Assembly: GCA_017962965.1 (NCBI GenBank)
Contig: JAGCUI010000017.1
Coordinates: forward strand, 1 to 53,554
DNA: 53,554 nucleotides
Source of the DNA: Treponema sp.
GTDB lineage: Bacteria > Spirochaetota > Spirochaetia > Treponematales > Treponemataceae
Direction of reading: 5' to 3'
Below the pieces are notes generated by a model that searched no databases, was not told where the DNA came from, and was given only the letters and a program-made list of their open reading frames with translations. Shown one piece after another: positions 28,301-37,135 of the stretch. Every line of letters begins with the position of its first letter. Within the stretch, counting starts at the first letter, position 1. A program made the position numbers and the translations under genes.

Positions 28301-31300
28301 TCCTCGTTCACCCTGCATCTTATTATGTAGGTCTTAAAAGAGCCGGAAAGAAGGGCGGATATCCAAAGATTAAGACAAACGTTGCATTTGATTATGTCTT
28401 TGTTGATACAGACGGACACAAGCTCACTGCAAAAGAAGTAAAAGATAAGGTTAGAGGCCTTACTTACTCTATCAAACTCAGAACATGGCGTGTTGTTCAC
28501 GAACAGAGTGTTGATGACACAGTTTATACACGTTACGAAGATGTTGATGAAGAAGTAAAATCAGGTGCACTCAATCCTGATACAAATCAGTTCAACTTTA
28601 CTCCACAGGAATGCGGATGGTACACAATTTACATCGAAGGTTATGATGAAAACGGACACAGCATACGCACAGTTTATGAATTCTATGCAACAGGCGGAAG
28701 ATCTTACTGGTACGACCGCTACAACAGTCAGTCTATTAACATCACACCAGACCAGAGTCAGTATAATCCTGGCGACACAGCTCAGCTCCTTCTCGAAAGC
28801 TCACTCCCTGCCGGAGATTACCTCATCACAATTGAACGCGAAGGTATCTTTACAGAAGAAGTAAGACATTTTGATGCTCCTTCTAACATCATTGATGTAA
28901 AGATTGCTTCAAATTATGTTCCTGTAGTTTATGTTTCTGTTGCTTCATATTCAGTTCGTTCGGGTAAACCAACACACGAATACGGCGAAACAGACTTAGA
29001 TAAACCAAAGGGATACTATGGTGTTGCACCGATTTTCGTAAACCCATATGTTCGTGCATTCTCAGTTAAGGTTGAATCAGAAAAATCAATTTATAAACCT
29101 GGTGAAACTGTAAAAATGACTCTCACTGCAACAAAGGGCGGAAAACCTGTTGAAGGTGCTGAATTAACAGCAATGGCAGTAGACCGTGGAGTTCTTGATT
29201 TAATCAATTACCACGTTCCTGATCCAATCAGCTACTTCTACAACACAGGAAATTATCCACTTTATGTAAGCGGTGGTGATTCAAGAGCAAATATCATGGA
29301 CCCTGTAACTTACAGTATTAAGAACCTCCAGGGTGGTGATGCCGAAGGTACTAAGGACAACGAAAGAAAAGACTTTAGGCCAACAGCATTCTTTGAACCA
29401 AAGCTCATTACAGACAAAAACGGTAAGGTAACCTGTACATTCAAATTACCGGACAACCTTACAACATACCGTGTAACTGCATTTGGTGTAAAAGACGACC
29501 TCTTTGCCCTCCAGGAAAAAGAAATCCAGGCAAGAAATCCTGTAAATGTTCAGCAGGTTCAGCCAAGAAGACTCCGCGAACGTGATACAGCAGAATGTGG
29601 TGTTCTTATTACAAACCTTCAGGATAAACCTCTTTCTGTAAGCGTTTCAGTTCAGGCTGTTACACCTACAAAGGATACAGAGCAGGATAAGCTCGAAGGA
29701 AGAAAAACTGTTCCTGGTAGCGCATTCATCGACGGACCTAGCAAACATAAGGTTTATGTAGGACCTGGAGATTCTTCTGTTGTTTACTTTGATGTAGCAG
29801 CAAAACAGGCTGGTACGGTTGAACTTGTTTATACAATTAATTCAGACGTACTCAACGAAAAGCTTGTTTCTCCAATCCTCATAGAAAAAACTTATGTATA
29901 CGATACAGTTGCATTGTGGGGACAGACAACAGATGCAAAAGAAACAAAGAATGTTGAAGAGCTCGCTATTCCAGGCTTTGCAAAGGACGGAAGAGGAGAC
30001 CTTACATTTACACTCGATTCAACACGTCTTGGTGTACTCGGATCTTCTGTAAATTACCTCTTTGATTATCCATACGGATGTCTTGAACAGCAGTCGTCTA
30101 GAGTTCTCCCACTCATTGTATTTGCAGATTACATTGATGTATTCGGACTTAATTCAAAGGTATCAAGTCCTAAGAGTTGTGTAATTTCTTATACAAAGAA
30201 ATGGAAGGAATACCAGCATGCAAACGGAGGATTCCCATACTGGCCGGATAACCGCAGAGATGAAAGCTATTATGTTTCTTTAAGACTTGCTCACATCTAT
30301 GCACTTGGAAAAGTAAGAGGCTACACAGATAAAGAATTAGGCTACGACATTAAGAAGCTTACTAAGTATCTTAAGGCAAACATTTCGGATCAGAACTCTA
30401 ACTATACAAAGGCATACTACTGTTATGTTCTTAAGCTCCTTGGCGATAACAGCTGTGAACCACTTCTTGACTCTTTGAACAAGATAAAGAAGACACTCAC
30501 AATTTCCGAAGAAGCACTTGTTGCAATGGCATATTCTTATGGTGATGCAAAGGCTTCTAAAAACATTGGTAAACAGATTGCAAAGGATTTAAGAGCTTAC
30601 CTCCAACCGGATGAACGCTCTGTAACAATTGTTCAGAAGGATAAAGCAAGAAGATGGTACTGGTACGATGACGAAACACAGCAGCTTGCATTGTTACTCC
30701 AGATGTACTCTCTCATCGATCCAAACGACAAGATGGTAGACCGTCTTCTTCTTAAGCTCCTTAAGGATCAGAAGAAGGGTTACTGGCAGAGCACAGTTAC
30801 AACAGCTCAGGTTCTCGATGCAATTTATACTTACATCCAGGCACGTAAGCTGGACGATACAGACTTTACTGCAACAGTTACTTTGAACGGAAAAGAAGCA
30901 GTAAAAGAAAGCTTCAAGGGTATTAAGGCAAAACCTAAGACACTCAAGCTTCCATTCGAAAGTGAACTTATACAGTCTTTACCAAAAGATAAGATTTTAC
31001 CTGTAAGCTTTAATAAGTCAGGTACTGGTTACCTCTTCTACGCTCTTGAAATGAAGTATGCATTACCGGATGAAATGCAGAACCAGAGGGACGAAGGTAT
31101 TAAGATTGATTACCTCATTACAGATTACTACACTGGCGAAGTTATCAATACAGACAGTGCTAATAATCCAGTAATCACACTCAAGGATGGAAGAACATAT
31201 AAGGCAACTATCAGAATTACTTCTAAACGAGACCGCGATTACCTTGCGTTGAGATGTCCGGTTCCTTCTGGAGTAGAAATTCTTGATAAGAAGTTCGTAA

Positions 31301-31584
31301 CAATAGGAGCAGATCCTGAATCAGGTTATGGCGGAGAAAGCTATTATGATTCAGAAAGCTACTACTACGATTACTACGACTACAGAGACTACAGTAATCA
31401 GTCTATCCTTGATAACGAAGTTCAGTACTTCTGGGACAGCTTCTATCCTGGAACAAAGACAGTATCATTCACATTCAGGGCTACAAGACGCGGTGTTTAT
31501 CCAACTCCTCCTGTACAGGGTGAATGTATGTACGAACCGGAAGTATTCGGTAGAAGCGATGGATATTTAATTAAGATTGAATAG
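25384..31584 (+). CDS. Alpha-2-macroglobulin family lipoprotein with thioester motif
   Basis: A 2066-residue lipoprotein from the ATG at 25384 (AAAGGGG upstream); an ATG 33 bases earlier lacks a site. The signal peptide ends LLANC (Cys 22, followed by Ser, so probably outer-membrane). Macroglobulin beta domains follow, including FMFTDRGLYKPGEIVTFRG and YKPGETVKMTL. The A2M segment is KNGKVTCTFKLPDNLTTYRV, and the thioester motif CLEQ is at about 1566 in YPYGCLEQQSSR, leading the alpha-helical thioester domain. It is longer than E. coli YfhM (about 1650). In this family the protein traps attacking proteases, and its partner PBP1C repairs the wall. A Tyr-rich stretch lies near 1981-2006. A terminator separates it from pbpC. 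Confidence 0.93.
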   Translation: MKFKNFAKFILPFLFIFLLANCSSDKSKASFKKVALDNSGAPRAGYKEISVDASGSSVPASEIVKYLRPVYITETPDEINPSPEKISNTSSASNSQKTESVIPGLRDLKDYKTVYKTKRQAVPKPTERVVSDEFVNKTTDDQGNVVEDHAFYIEDWGPANTIVSENRYPTFYVVFSQPVKALTSLDEKPSTTSTIMTITPPLKGVYRWYGSQHYSFEASEPADPSIEYTMTINPKLRSNSGDKIQGQTTFTTRAEPLSINRIWPGFNNDESNYHYNDYIGVTPPNENKFLIRFNYQTSNAVVRDKLIVKVNSRRARYQVSPVYQEYFRWDSSTIADKSVGRTNTYLVTIRDTVPHNAVVEVNLKDGSYYDRHTYQTLKPFEVRNVSNYAGYPDKENNYSIDISFSQVPDEATLLNNIKISIPGFTLKKKNLKLSGSYLTITGLPLVLDQDYTISFSKNLKDIYGQNLSNTENNVSTKYSFQIKPISGYVRYLDSGARILEAQFPHKLLFEYMNADGHYTLANTLDPLNTSYSWSRTKSEEEASYFITGRDYNMKKTWFSTEARNRRNFVEVDLNPYLSKDGYGFVRFYAIGEYENYSYYSSDRTSYSTNTMTVQVTDLGVTARNAVNKSVFLVTNLSTGKPVPNAEVYVLYHKYTDFPYNNPEGMAFAKGTSDKNGLCVINYTSSQVSQYLSYVSDYQMRFTVLVKKGNDKIIFTPNSHSSWREGVSTESKSYVSRLKQRTFMFTDRGLYKPGEIVTFRGIDRNQALGTLETVDEEPYMITCEGNWWDSPRIINPMSGTTSENGGFYGSFKLPDDVEPGTYVIKYYRGNSINNNSNYSTVTFTVAYFEKVRSQASITTSSDKFFAEDTISATLNASYLAGGALSNATYNTTWYIQQYRFLPSTKDAEGYTFGSNVWYGDREYWSDSYGQLDASGNANISCSTKPNQGGDPYLYKAEANVTDISNQRIYTSSSFLVHPASYYVGLKRAGKKGGYPKIKTNVAFDYVFVDTDGHKLTAKEVKDKVRGLTYSIKLRTWRVVHEQSVDDTVYTRYEDVDEEVKSGALNPDTNQFNFTPQECGWYTIYIEGYDENGHSIRTVYEFYATGGRSYWYDRYNSQSINITPDQSQYNPGDTAQLLLESSLPAGDYLITIEREGIFTEEVRHFDAPSNIIDVKIASNYVPVVYVSVASYSVRSGKPTHEYGETDLDKPKGYYGVAPIFVNPYVRAFSVKVESEKSIYKPGETVKMTLTATKGGKPVEGAELTAMAVDRGVLDLINYHVPDPISYFYNTGNYPLYVSGGDSRANIMDPVTYSIKNLQGGDAEGTKDNERKDFRPTAFFEPKLITDKNGKVTCTFKLPDNLTTYRVTAFGVKDDLFALQEKEIQARNPVNVQQVQPRRLRERDTAECGVLITNLQDKPLSVSVSVQAVTPTKDTEQDKLEGRKTVPGSAFIDGPSKHKVYVGPGDSSVVYFDVAAKQAGTVELVYTINSDVLNEKLVSPILIEKTYVYDTVALWGQTTDAKETKNVEELAIPGFAKDGRGDLTFTLDSTRLGVLGSSVNYLFDYPYGCLEQQSSRVLPLIVFADYIDVFGLNSKVSSPKSCVISYTKKWKEYQHANGGFPYWPDNRRDESYYVSLRLAHIYALGKVRGYTDKELGYDIKKLTKYLKANISDQNSNYTKAYYCYVLKLLGDNSCEPLLDSLNKIKKTLTISEEALVAMAYSYGDAKASKNIGKQIAKDLRAYLQPDERSVTIVQKDKARRWYWYDDETQQLALLLQMYSLIDPNDKMVDRLLLKLLKDQKKGYWQSTVTTAQVLDAIYTYIQARKLDDTDFTATVTLNGKEAVKESFKGIKAKPKTLKLPFESELIQSLPKDKILPVSFNKSGTGYLFYALEMKYALPDEMQNQRDEGIKIDYLITDYYTGEVINTDSANNPVITLKDGRTYKATIRITSKRDRDYLALRCPVPSGVEILDKKFVTIGADPESGYGGESYYDSESYYYDYYDYRDYSNQSILDNEVQYFWDSFYPGTKTVSFTFRATRRGVYPTPPVQGECMYEPEVFGRSDGYLIKIE

Positions 31585-31609
31585 TTAAATATTTTTTGAA
31601 TAGTATTAA

Positions 31610-31656
31610 AGTTGTCTTAGAAATGGTATATACTGTTTCTAAGGCAGCTTTTTTTT
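31610..31656 (+). terminator. Strong hairpin terminator ending three bases before the pbpC start
   Basis: AGTTGTCTTAGAAA (31610-31623) pairs with TTTCTAAGGCAGCT (31636-31649) over 14 positions with two G-U wobbles, followed by eight T residues (31649-31656). The 12-base loop contains TGGTATATACTG, which reads as an extended -10 (TG-G-TATATA, 31624-31632). The pbpC ATG is at 31660. Confidence 0.8.
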
Positions 31657-31659
31657 ATT

Positions 31660-34029
31660 ATGAAACAAAAGTTATTAAAGAAAATAAAATCTATTAACCT
31701 TAAACCGGTTAAAGATTTCTTTGTTCATTTTTACCAGAAACATAAAAAACTTTCTCTTGCAATCCTTATCATTTTTGGAATTAATTATCTTTCACTTTTT
31801 GTTTTAAAAATCCTGCCATACAAAGAATTAAAGGAACTGCAGAATAAACCTTACAGCACAAGAATTTACGATGCCAACGGATATTTAATTCAGGTTACTT
31901 CGCTGCAAGACGGGCTCAGACGTGAATGGATTCCTTATAACAGCATCCCCGACGGTGTAAAAAAAGTATTTTTGGAAGCAGAAGACAAAAGATTTTTCTT
32001 TCATCACGGAGTTGATTATCTTGCAGCATTAAACGCATTAAAACAAAACTCTTCTACAGGAAGAACTGTACGCGGTGCTTCTACAATCACAATGCAGCTT
32101 AGTAAAATTATTACGCCTTCTGTAGAAAAATCGTTTTCCAAAAAAGTACAGGATGTTTTTAATGCCTTAAAAATCGAAGCAAAGCTTTCTAAAAAACAGA
32201 TACTGGAGCTTTATTTAAACACAGTTCCTTTTGGAATGAACTCAGAAGGAATTACATCTGCTGCAAGAACATTTTTTGGAAAAGAAATAGAAGATTTAAC
32301 TCCGGAAGAAATCTGTCTTCTTTCTGTTATTCCTCGTAGCCCTAGCCTTTATAATCCAATTAATAATCCCGAAGCCTGTGCCCAAAAAGCGTTTTTAATT
32401 TATAAAGATTCATTTAAAACAGATTTAACTGATGAAGAAATATATACAAACCTTACAGAGACTGCTAAATCTGCCAAAAAATATACTTATCCGTTTTACA
32501 TGCCTCACTTTATAAATTATCTTCAGGCTGAGTGGAAAAAAAGCGGTGAAAAACCTCCGTACGAAATTCAGATTTCTGCTGATTTAAACGTTCAGTTTTG
32601 TGCAGAAAAATATTTAGCCCAGGCTCTGGAAGAAGCTGAAAACGCCAGAATCAGTAACGGGGCTGTTCTTGTTATTAATAACCACGATAACTCTATTGTT
32701 GCATGGGTTGGAAGCGGAGACTTTTATGACGACAGGCACAACGGCCAGATAGACGGGGTTTTGGCATTAAATCAGCCTGGTAGCTCAATGAAGCCTTTCC
32801 TCTACGCCACTGCAATGGAAATGCATGACACAGACGGCCAGCCTTTTATGTATCCTTCAAAGATTCTGCAAGATATTCCAAAAGAATACGGCGAAGAAAA
32901 GATTTATATCCCTGCAAACTTTAATAACCGCTATAACGGACCAATCAGAATGAGGGTAGCACTTGCTTCGAGCCTGAATGTTCCGGCAGTTGATACACTT
33001 TCTAAAATCACGGTAGAAACTTATGTTACAAAGCTTTATGAGCTTGGAATTGATTTTACACACGGGGCTAAAACCGGGGACTTGGGAATTGCCCTTGGAG
33101 TAGAAGAGGTTTCTCTTAAGGATTTAGTAACCGCCTTCAGCGTTTTTCCCCGCGACGGCCTCTACCTCCCCCTCACCTACCGGAAAAACGCCCCCGATCA
33201 AATCAACAAAATAAACCGCAAAGGCAAGCGCATTTTTGAACCGGACACTGCAAGAATCATCTGTTCAATCCTTTCTGATAAAGCTTCGCGCTCTCTTGGT
33301 TTTGGCTACACCCAGACCTTCCAGACAGAATATCCTTCCATGTTTAAAACCGGAACCGCAAACCAGTACCAGAACATCGTGGCTTTAGGCGCAACCCCGG
33401 ACTACACAATCGGTGTTTGGATGGGAAACTTTTCGGGAGAAACCGTAATCGGAAAAACAGGAAGTTCTTTACCCGCATGGGCTGCAAGAAACGTCCTTGA
33501 TTTACTTACCGAGCGCTATTCACGAAATGCAGACGGCACTTTTAAAAGTTTTGAAGAGCCTGAAAATTATATAAGGCAAAGAATCTGTACTCTTTCGGGC
33601 CACGTTGCAACAGAAAACTGCCCTGCTTCGATGCTTGAATATATTCCAAAGGATTTAAAGCTTCGCCGCTGTAACTGGCACAGAAACATCCAGGGAACAA
33701 TTTATACATACTATCCGCCTGAGTACCAGCAGTGGTTCCGAATCTACGGACAAAAAGGCTTACTTGATTATCATGCCAGTCAGCTGCAGTTTTTAACTCC
33801 GAACAACAACTCTGTTTATTATATGAGCGATTTATATAAAGAACGCCAGGCCATCGACTTTGAAATTATTGGCGGCCAGAATGATGAAGCCAAGGTTTAT
33901 CTTGATGGAAATTTTTATAAAACTTTATCCCGCCCGTTCTTCTTCTACCTGCCTTTGGAAAAAGGAAGCCACAGTGTAAAGGTAATCTGCGGAAATCAGA
34001 ATGCAGAGCTTTCGTTTCAGGTAAAATAA
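31660..34029 (+). CDS. pbpC: Penicillin-binding protein 1C
   Basis: A 789-residue bifunctional peptidoglycan synthase. A cytoplasmic basic stretch and one membrane segment (LSLAILIIFGINYLSLFVL) come first. The GT51 glycosyltransferase domain follows, with EAEDKRFFFHHG (catalytic E108) and RGASTITMQL. The transpeptidase domain has SSMK (S375, K378), SLN (S439, N441) and KTGT (K564). The C-terminal about 90 residues resemble the PBP1C-specific BiPBP_C beta domain. Pairing with an alpha-2-macroglobulin gene is the classic arrangement. There is no ribosome-binding site and the start abuts the T tract of the preceding terminator. Expression may rely on a promoter within the hairpin loop. Confidence 0.95.
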   Translation: MKQKLLKKIKSINLKPVKDFFVHFYQKHKKLSLAILIIFGINYLSLFVLKILPYKELKELQNKPYSTRIYDANGYLIQVTSLQDGLRREWIPYNSIPDGVKKVFLEAEDKRFFFHHGVDYLAALNALKQNSSTGRTVRGASTITMQLSKIITPSVEKSFSKKVQDVFNALKIEAKLSKKQILELYLNTVPFGMNSEGITSAARTFFGKEIEDLTPEEICLLSVIPRSPSLYNPINNPEACAQKAFLIYKDSFKTDLTDEEIYTNLTETAKSAKKYTYPFYMPHFINYLQAEWKKSGEKPPYEIQISADLNVQFCAEKYLAQALEEAENARISNGAVLVINNHDNSIVAWVGSGDFYDDRHNGQIDGVLALNQPGSSMKPFLYATAMEMHDTDGQPFMYPSKILQDIPKEYGEEKIYIPANFNNRYNGPIRMRVALASSLNVPAVDTLSKITVETYVTKLYELGIDFTHGAKTGDLGIALGVEEVSLKDLVTAFSVFPRDGLYLPLTYRKNAPDQINKINRKGKRIFEPDTARIICSILSDKASRSLGFGYTQTFQTEYPSMFKTGTANQYQNIVALGATPDYTIGVWMGNFSGETVIGKTGSSLPAWAARNVLDLLTERYSRNADGTFKSFEEPENYIRQRICTLSGHVATENCPASMLEYIPKDLKLRRCNWHRNIQGTIYTYYPPEYQQWFRIYGQKGLLDYHASQLQFLTPNNNSVYYMSDLYKERQAIDFEIIGGQNDEAKVYLDGNFYKTLSRPFFFYLPLEKGSHSVKVICGNQNAELSFQVK

Positions 34030-34030
34030 A

Positions 34031-34855
34031 TTAATTACTCATTGTAATTTCGCCGGTATCCACAAAGTGAATGGAGCCGTCTTCTTTTTGAATCTTAAGC
34101 TGAGCCTTGTCTGTAATATCCAGAATTGTAGCCTTATAACTCTGGGCTGTGTTTATTACCGGGAACATATCTACAGTTTTTCCGATTACATTTGAACGCT
34201 CTCGGTATTCTTTCATTGCTTCAATTAAAACTTGATTTTTACCAGGCTCTCCGGCGCAAACTTCTTCTTCAAAATCCAAAAGTGCATAAAATTCTTCCAA
34301 GATTAAATCACGGATTTCATCTTTATAAATTGCTTTTTCGTCCGCAGTAAAATCGTTTTCCGGAAATACCGAGCCTGCCTTTTCCTTTAATACATCAGGG
34401 AATTTTTTATTAAAAAGATTTAAGCCAAAGCCGATTGCAACTGAATCTACAATTCCTCTTTTTGTATCGATGTGGCCTTCTGCTAAAATACCGCAGATTT
34501 TTTTAGTGCCGATGTAAATATCATTCACCCATTTTATCTGAGTCTCGATTCCCCATTTTTTATTCAGCGCCCTGCTCACAGCAACAGCCGCAAAAGGAGT
34601 AATCAAAGCAGGTGTTAAAATCCTTGTTTTTGGATAAAAAATAGTTGTCATATAAAGCCCGGAAAACTGAGGAGAAAAGAATTTTCTGTTCATTCTTCCT
34701 CTACCACCGGTCTGCTTTTGAGCAACAATCGTAATTTTTGGAAGAAGCTCTGCCTTTTTTTGAATTTCGTAAGTATCAATCAGCTTGAGGGCATAAGTAT
34801 TTGTTGAATCAACCTCTTCTAAATTGATATATCTAACTTCTATTTTTTTATCCAT
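34031..34855 (-). CDS. birA: Biotin-[acetyl-CoA carboxylase] ligase
   Basis: A 274-residue protein that activates biotin with ATP and attaches it to carboxyl-carrier proteins. Motifs are DSTNTYAL near the start, GGRGRMNRKFFSP (the biotinyl-AMP loop) and KWVNDIYIGTKKICGILAE (biotin-binding Lys). There is no N-terminal helix-turn-helix, so it is a group I ligase without repressor function. GGGA stands about eight bases before the ATG. It starts 12 bases after the PII-like gene and converges with pbpC with a one-base gap. Confidence 0.93.
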   Translation of the reverse strand: MDKKIEVRYINLEEVDSTNTYALKLIDTYEIQKKAELLPKITIVAQKQTGGRGRMNRKFFSPQFSGLYMTTIFYPKTRILTPALITPFAAVAVSRALNKKWGIETQIKWVNDIYIGTKKICGILAEGHIDTKRGIVDSVAIGFGLNLFNKKFPDVLKEKAGSVFPENDFTADEKAIYKDEIRDLILEEFYALLDFEEEVCAGEPGKNQVLIEAMKEYRERSNVIGKTVDMFPVINTAQSYKATILDITDKAQLKIQKEDGSIHFVDTGEITMSN

Positions 34856-34867
34856 AATAATTCCCGT

Positions 34868-35515
34868 CTAGTTTTTACCAAGAAGTGTAAAATCTCCAGC
34901 TCCGTTACAAAATACAATTCCGCTTCCGGCCTTTGAAAAACATTCAAGCTTTTTAATTGCGTTAATTATATCATCTTTTTTTTCTGTAGGCACAAGAATC
35001 ATAAGCATTTCTTTTTCGGGAACAATTTCCATTCCAAAGAATTTAGCATCCCCTTCTTTTGCAGTACCCCTGGCTCCAATTACAGTTCCTCCTCCGGCCC
35101 CGGCCTTTCTTGCCGCAGCCATTGCTTCTTCTGCATAGCCTTTATTTACGATTATATTAATCATCTGATATTCATTTTCTTTATCCATAATTGTTTCTCC
35201 TTCATTTTCCTTTGTAAGATGTCCGGCCTTTATAAAAGTTCCAGCATCAAGGGTAAATACAACTCCGAATTTCTTTTTATCCTGTGTTACTTCCATAATA
35301 TTTTTAAGTACATCACTAACTTTTTCTGCTTCAATAACAATTAAAACAACGTCCTTGGAAGAGTCCCCAAAACCAAGCATGCCAAGAACACTGCTCGAAG
35401 CCGTTCCCTTTCCCATCATTACAGTAGCACCTGTTGCACCCGCCTGTTTTGCTGCCTCTATAATCAATTCCCCGTTATTATGAGGAACTACACAAACAAT
35501 GATTTTATATTTCAT
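34868..35515 (-). CDS. Tandem PII-like (nitrogen regulatory protein family) protein
   Basis: 215 residues forming two ferredoxin-like PII domains. The first covers about 1-100 (KIIVCVVPHNNGELIIEAAKQAGATGATVMMGKGT) and the second about 112-215 (MINIIVNKGYAEEAMAAARKAGAGGGTVIGARGT). Each has the G.G.T.(I/M).(A/G).GT pattern of the PII nucleotide-binding loop. Classic uridylylation Tyr sequences are absent. Its start overlaps the DUF1538 stop (ATGA), with GAGG upstream, so the two are co-translated. The likely role is to sense a nucleotide or small molecule and gate the membrane protein, as PII proteins do with AmtB and carbonate transporters. That role is inference from pairing. Confidence 0.8.
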   Translation of the reverse strand: MKYKIIVCVVPHNNGELIIEAAKQAGATGATVMMGKGTASSSVLGMLGFGDSSKDVVLIVIEAEKVSDVLKNIMEVTQDKKKFGVVFTLDAGTFIKAGHLTKENEGETIMDKENEYQMINIIVNKGYAEEAMAAARKAGAGGGTVIGARGTAKEGDAKFFGMEIVPEKEMLMILVPTEKKDDIINAIKKLECFSKAGSGIVFCNGAGDFTLLGKN

Positions 35516-36993
35516 CTGGCACCTCTCGTTTTAATTTTATAAATAATTCCCATAAGCTGAACCGCAATTAAAGGCATCATCGCAACAAGTGCTATAACAC
35601 CAAACGAATCTGAATGACCCAAAGCCCCGCTCGAAGCACCGATTGTAAACGAAAGCACAAAGGTTGAAGTTAACGGCCCTGAAGCAACTCCGCCTGAGTC
35701 AAACGCGATTCCAGAAAAAACTTCCGGACAGAAAATCATCAATAAAAGTGCAATAGAATATCCCGGGATTAAAATCCATCTTAAATTAAAGCCTGCAACA
35801 GCCCTCCACAAAGAAAGCCCGATTGCCAAAGCTGTTCCACCGGCTAAGAATAACAAAAGAACCTTTCTTCTGATTGTACCGCCTGTTACCTGTTCAACCT
35901 GTTCGCTCAAACACCATACTGCAGGCTCTGCACAAACAATAATCGCTCCAAATATAAGGCCTGTAACAATTAAAAGAACATACCACCAGCCGCCGTAGAG
36001 ATTTGCCGCTTCCCCAAGTTTTTTTCCAAGCTCAAGACCTGCCTGCATAAAGCCGCCGTTTACACCAATTAAAAAGATTGTAAGACCCGTAAAGCTGTAC
36101 ACAAAACCGATTATCATTTTAATAACCTGTCTTTTTGTAAGCTTTAATAACGTAAGCTGAAATACAATAAATAAAACAAAAATCGGAAGAATAGAAATCA
36201 CTGCTTCCTTAAATACTTCTCCAGCCGGTGCAAAAAATACACTGAATATTCCGCCCTGTGCCTTTTGTAAAACCTCTGTTCCAGCTGTAACACCCTCTGA
36301 GCTGAAAGCACCTGTTTTATTTAATACGATTGAATAAATCAAAATTGAAAGAACCGGACCCACAGAAGCAATTCCTGTAAGACCAAAGCTGTTTTTATTA
36401 TCAATGCGGACGTTTGAAACACCAATTCCAAGGGCAATTATAAAAGGAACTGTCATGGGTCCTGTTGTAGCCCCGCCTGAATCAAACGCTACGGCAATAA
36501 AAGATTCGGGAATAAAAAAAGAAACTGTAAACAGAATGAGATACGAAATGAATAAAACAATTTTTACAGAAAGATTTAATACTGAGCGCAAAAGACCTAT
36601 CATTAAAAAAAGACCCACGCCGATTCCAATTACAAAGGTAATTAAAAGCTTATTAACAAAGGGAAAAACCTTCTGCACCTGATTTGCAAAAACCTGGATA
36701 TCAGGCTCTGCCACAGTAACAATAAAACCTATTAAAGCTGCTGTAAGTAAAATAAGCCAGAGCTTTCGTTTTTTTGTGAGCTCGGCTCCGGTCCTTTCTC
36801 CCATAGGCTGAATAGCCATATCCACGCCGATAAGAAAAATTGTGAGACCCAGGATCAAAAAAAGGCCACCTGGAATAAATCTTAAAAGAACGTCTTTTTC
36901 TACAGGAACCAGAGTGAGGCCCAGAACAAGAACAATCGCCATAACAGGCAGTACAGAGACCAGTGTTTCCTTGAATTTATTCACAACGTTCAT
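35512..36993 (-). CDS. DUF1538 membrane protein (putative transporter)
   Basis: A 493-residue protein with about 12 membrane segments in two homologous halves. Each half carries GLTIFLIGV, an (A/C)EP motif (TVAEPDIQVFANQV; VCAEPAVWCLSEQV) and a glycine-rich FDSGG(A/V)(T/A)(T/S)GP motif (FDSGGATTGPMT; FDSGGVASGPLT). Such inverted or duplicated halves with re-entrant Gly motifs suggest a secondary transporter or channel, but no substrate is known for the family. It is coupled to the tandem PII-like gene. No Shine-Dalgarno is visible; TGC-TATATT ends six bases before the ATG, so the mRNA is probably leaderless. Confidence 0.85.
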   Translation of the reverse strand: MNVVNKFKETLVSVLPVMAIVLVLGLTLVPVEKDVLLRFIPGGLFLILGLTIFLIGVDMAIQPMGERTGAELTKKRKLWLILLTAALIGFIVTVAEPDIQVFANQVQKVFPFVNKLLITFVIGIGVGLFLMIGLLRSVLNLSVKIVLFISYLILFTVSFFIPESFIAVAFDSGGATTGPMTVPFIIALGIGVSNVRIDNKNSFGLTGIASVGPVLSILIYSIVLNKTGAFSSEGVTAGTEVLQKAQGGIFSVFFAPAGEVFKEAVISILPIFVLFIVFQLTLLKLTKRQVIKMIIGFVYSFTGLTIFLIGVNGGFMQAGLELGKKLGEAANLYGGWWYVLLIVTGLIFGAIIVCAEPAVWCLSEQVEQVTGGTIRRKVLLLFLAGGTALAIGLSLWRAVAGFNLRWILIPGYSIALLLMIFCPEVFSGIAFDSGGVASGPLTSTFVLSFTIGASSGALGHSDSFGVIALVAMMPLIAVQLMGIIYKIKTRGAR

Positions 36994-36999
36994 GAATAA

Positions 37000-37008
37000 A
37001 ATATAGCA
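37000..37008 (-). promoter_or_regulatory. Extended -10 placed for a leaderless DUF1538 transcript
   Basis: On the minus strand TGC followed by TATATT (37005 to 37000), then six bases to the ATG at 36993. There is no good -35, as is usual for extended -10 promoters. Confidence 0.5.
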
Positions 37009-37091
37009 TAATTTAAAAAAAATTACCTTTTTTTTCTAATAAAACTCTTATTCTTAATATAAGTTTTTTTTCTTTTCATATATTAAATCTA

Positions 37092-37100
37092 TGCTAAAAT
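37092..37100 (+). promoter_or_regulatory. Extended -10 of the small outer-membrane protein gene
   Basis: TGC followed by TAAAAT (37095-37100). The transcript would start near 37107 and reach AAGGAGG before the ATG at 37136. The -35 region is a poor match. Confidence 0.4.
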
Positions 37101-37135
37101 AATTGTAGACGGTATTTATTACTAAGGAGGTACAT

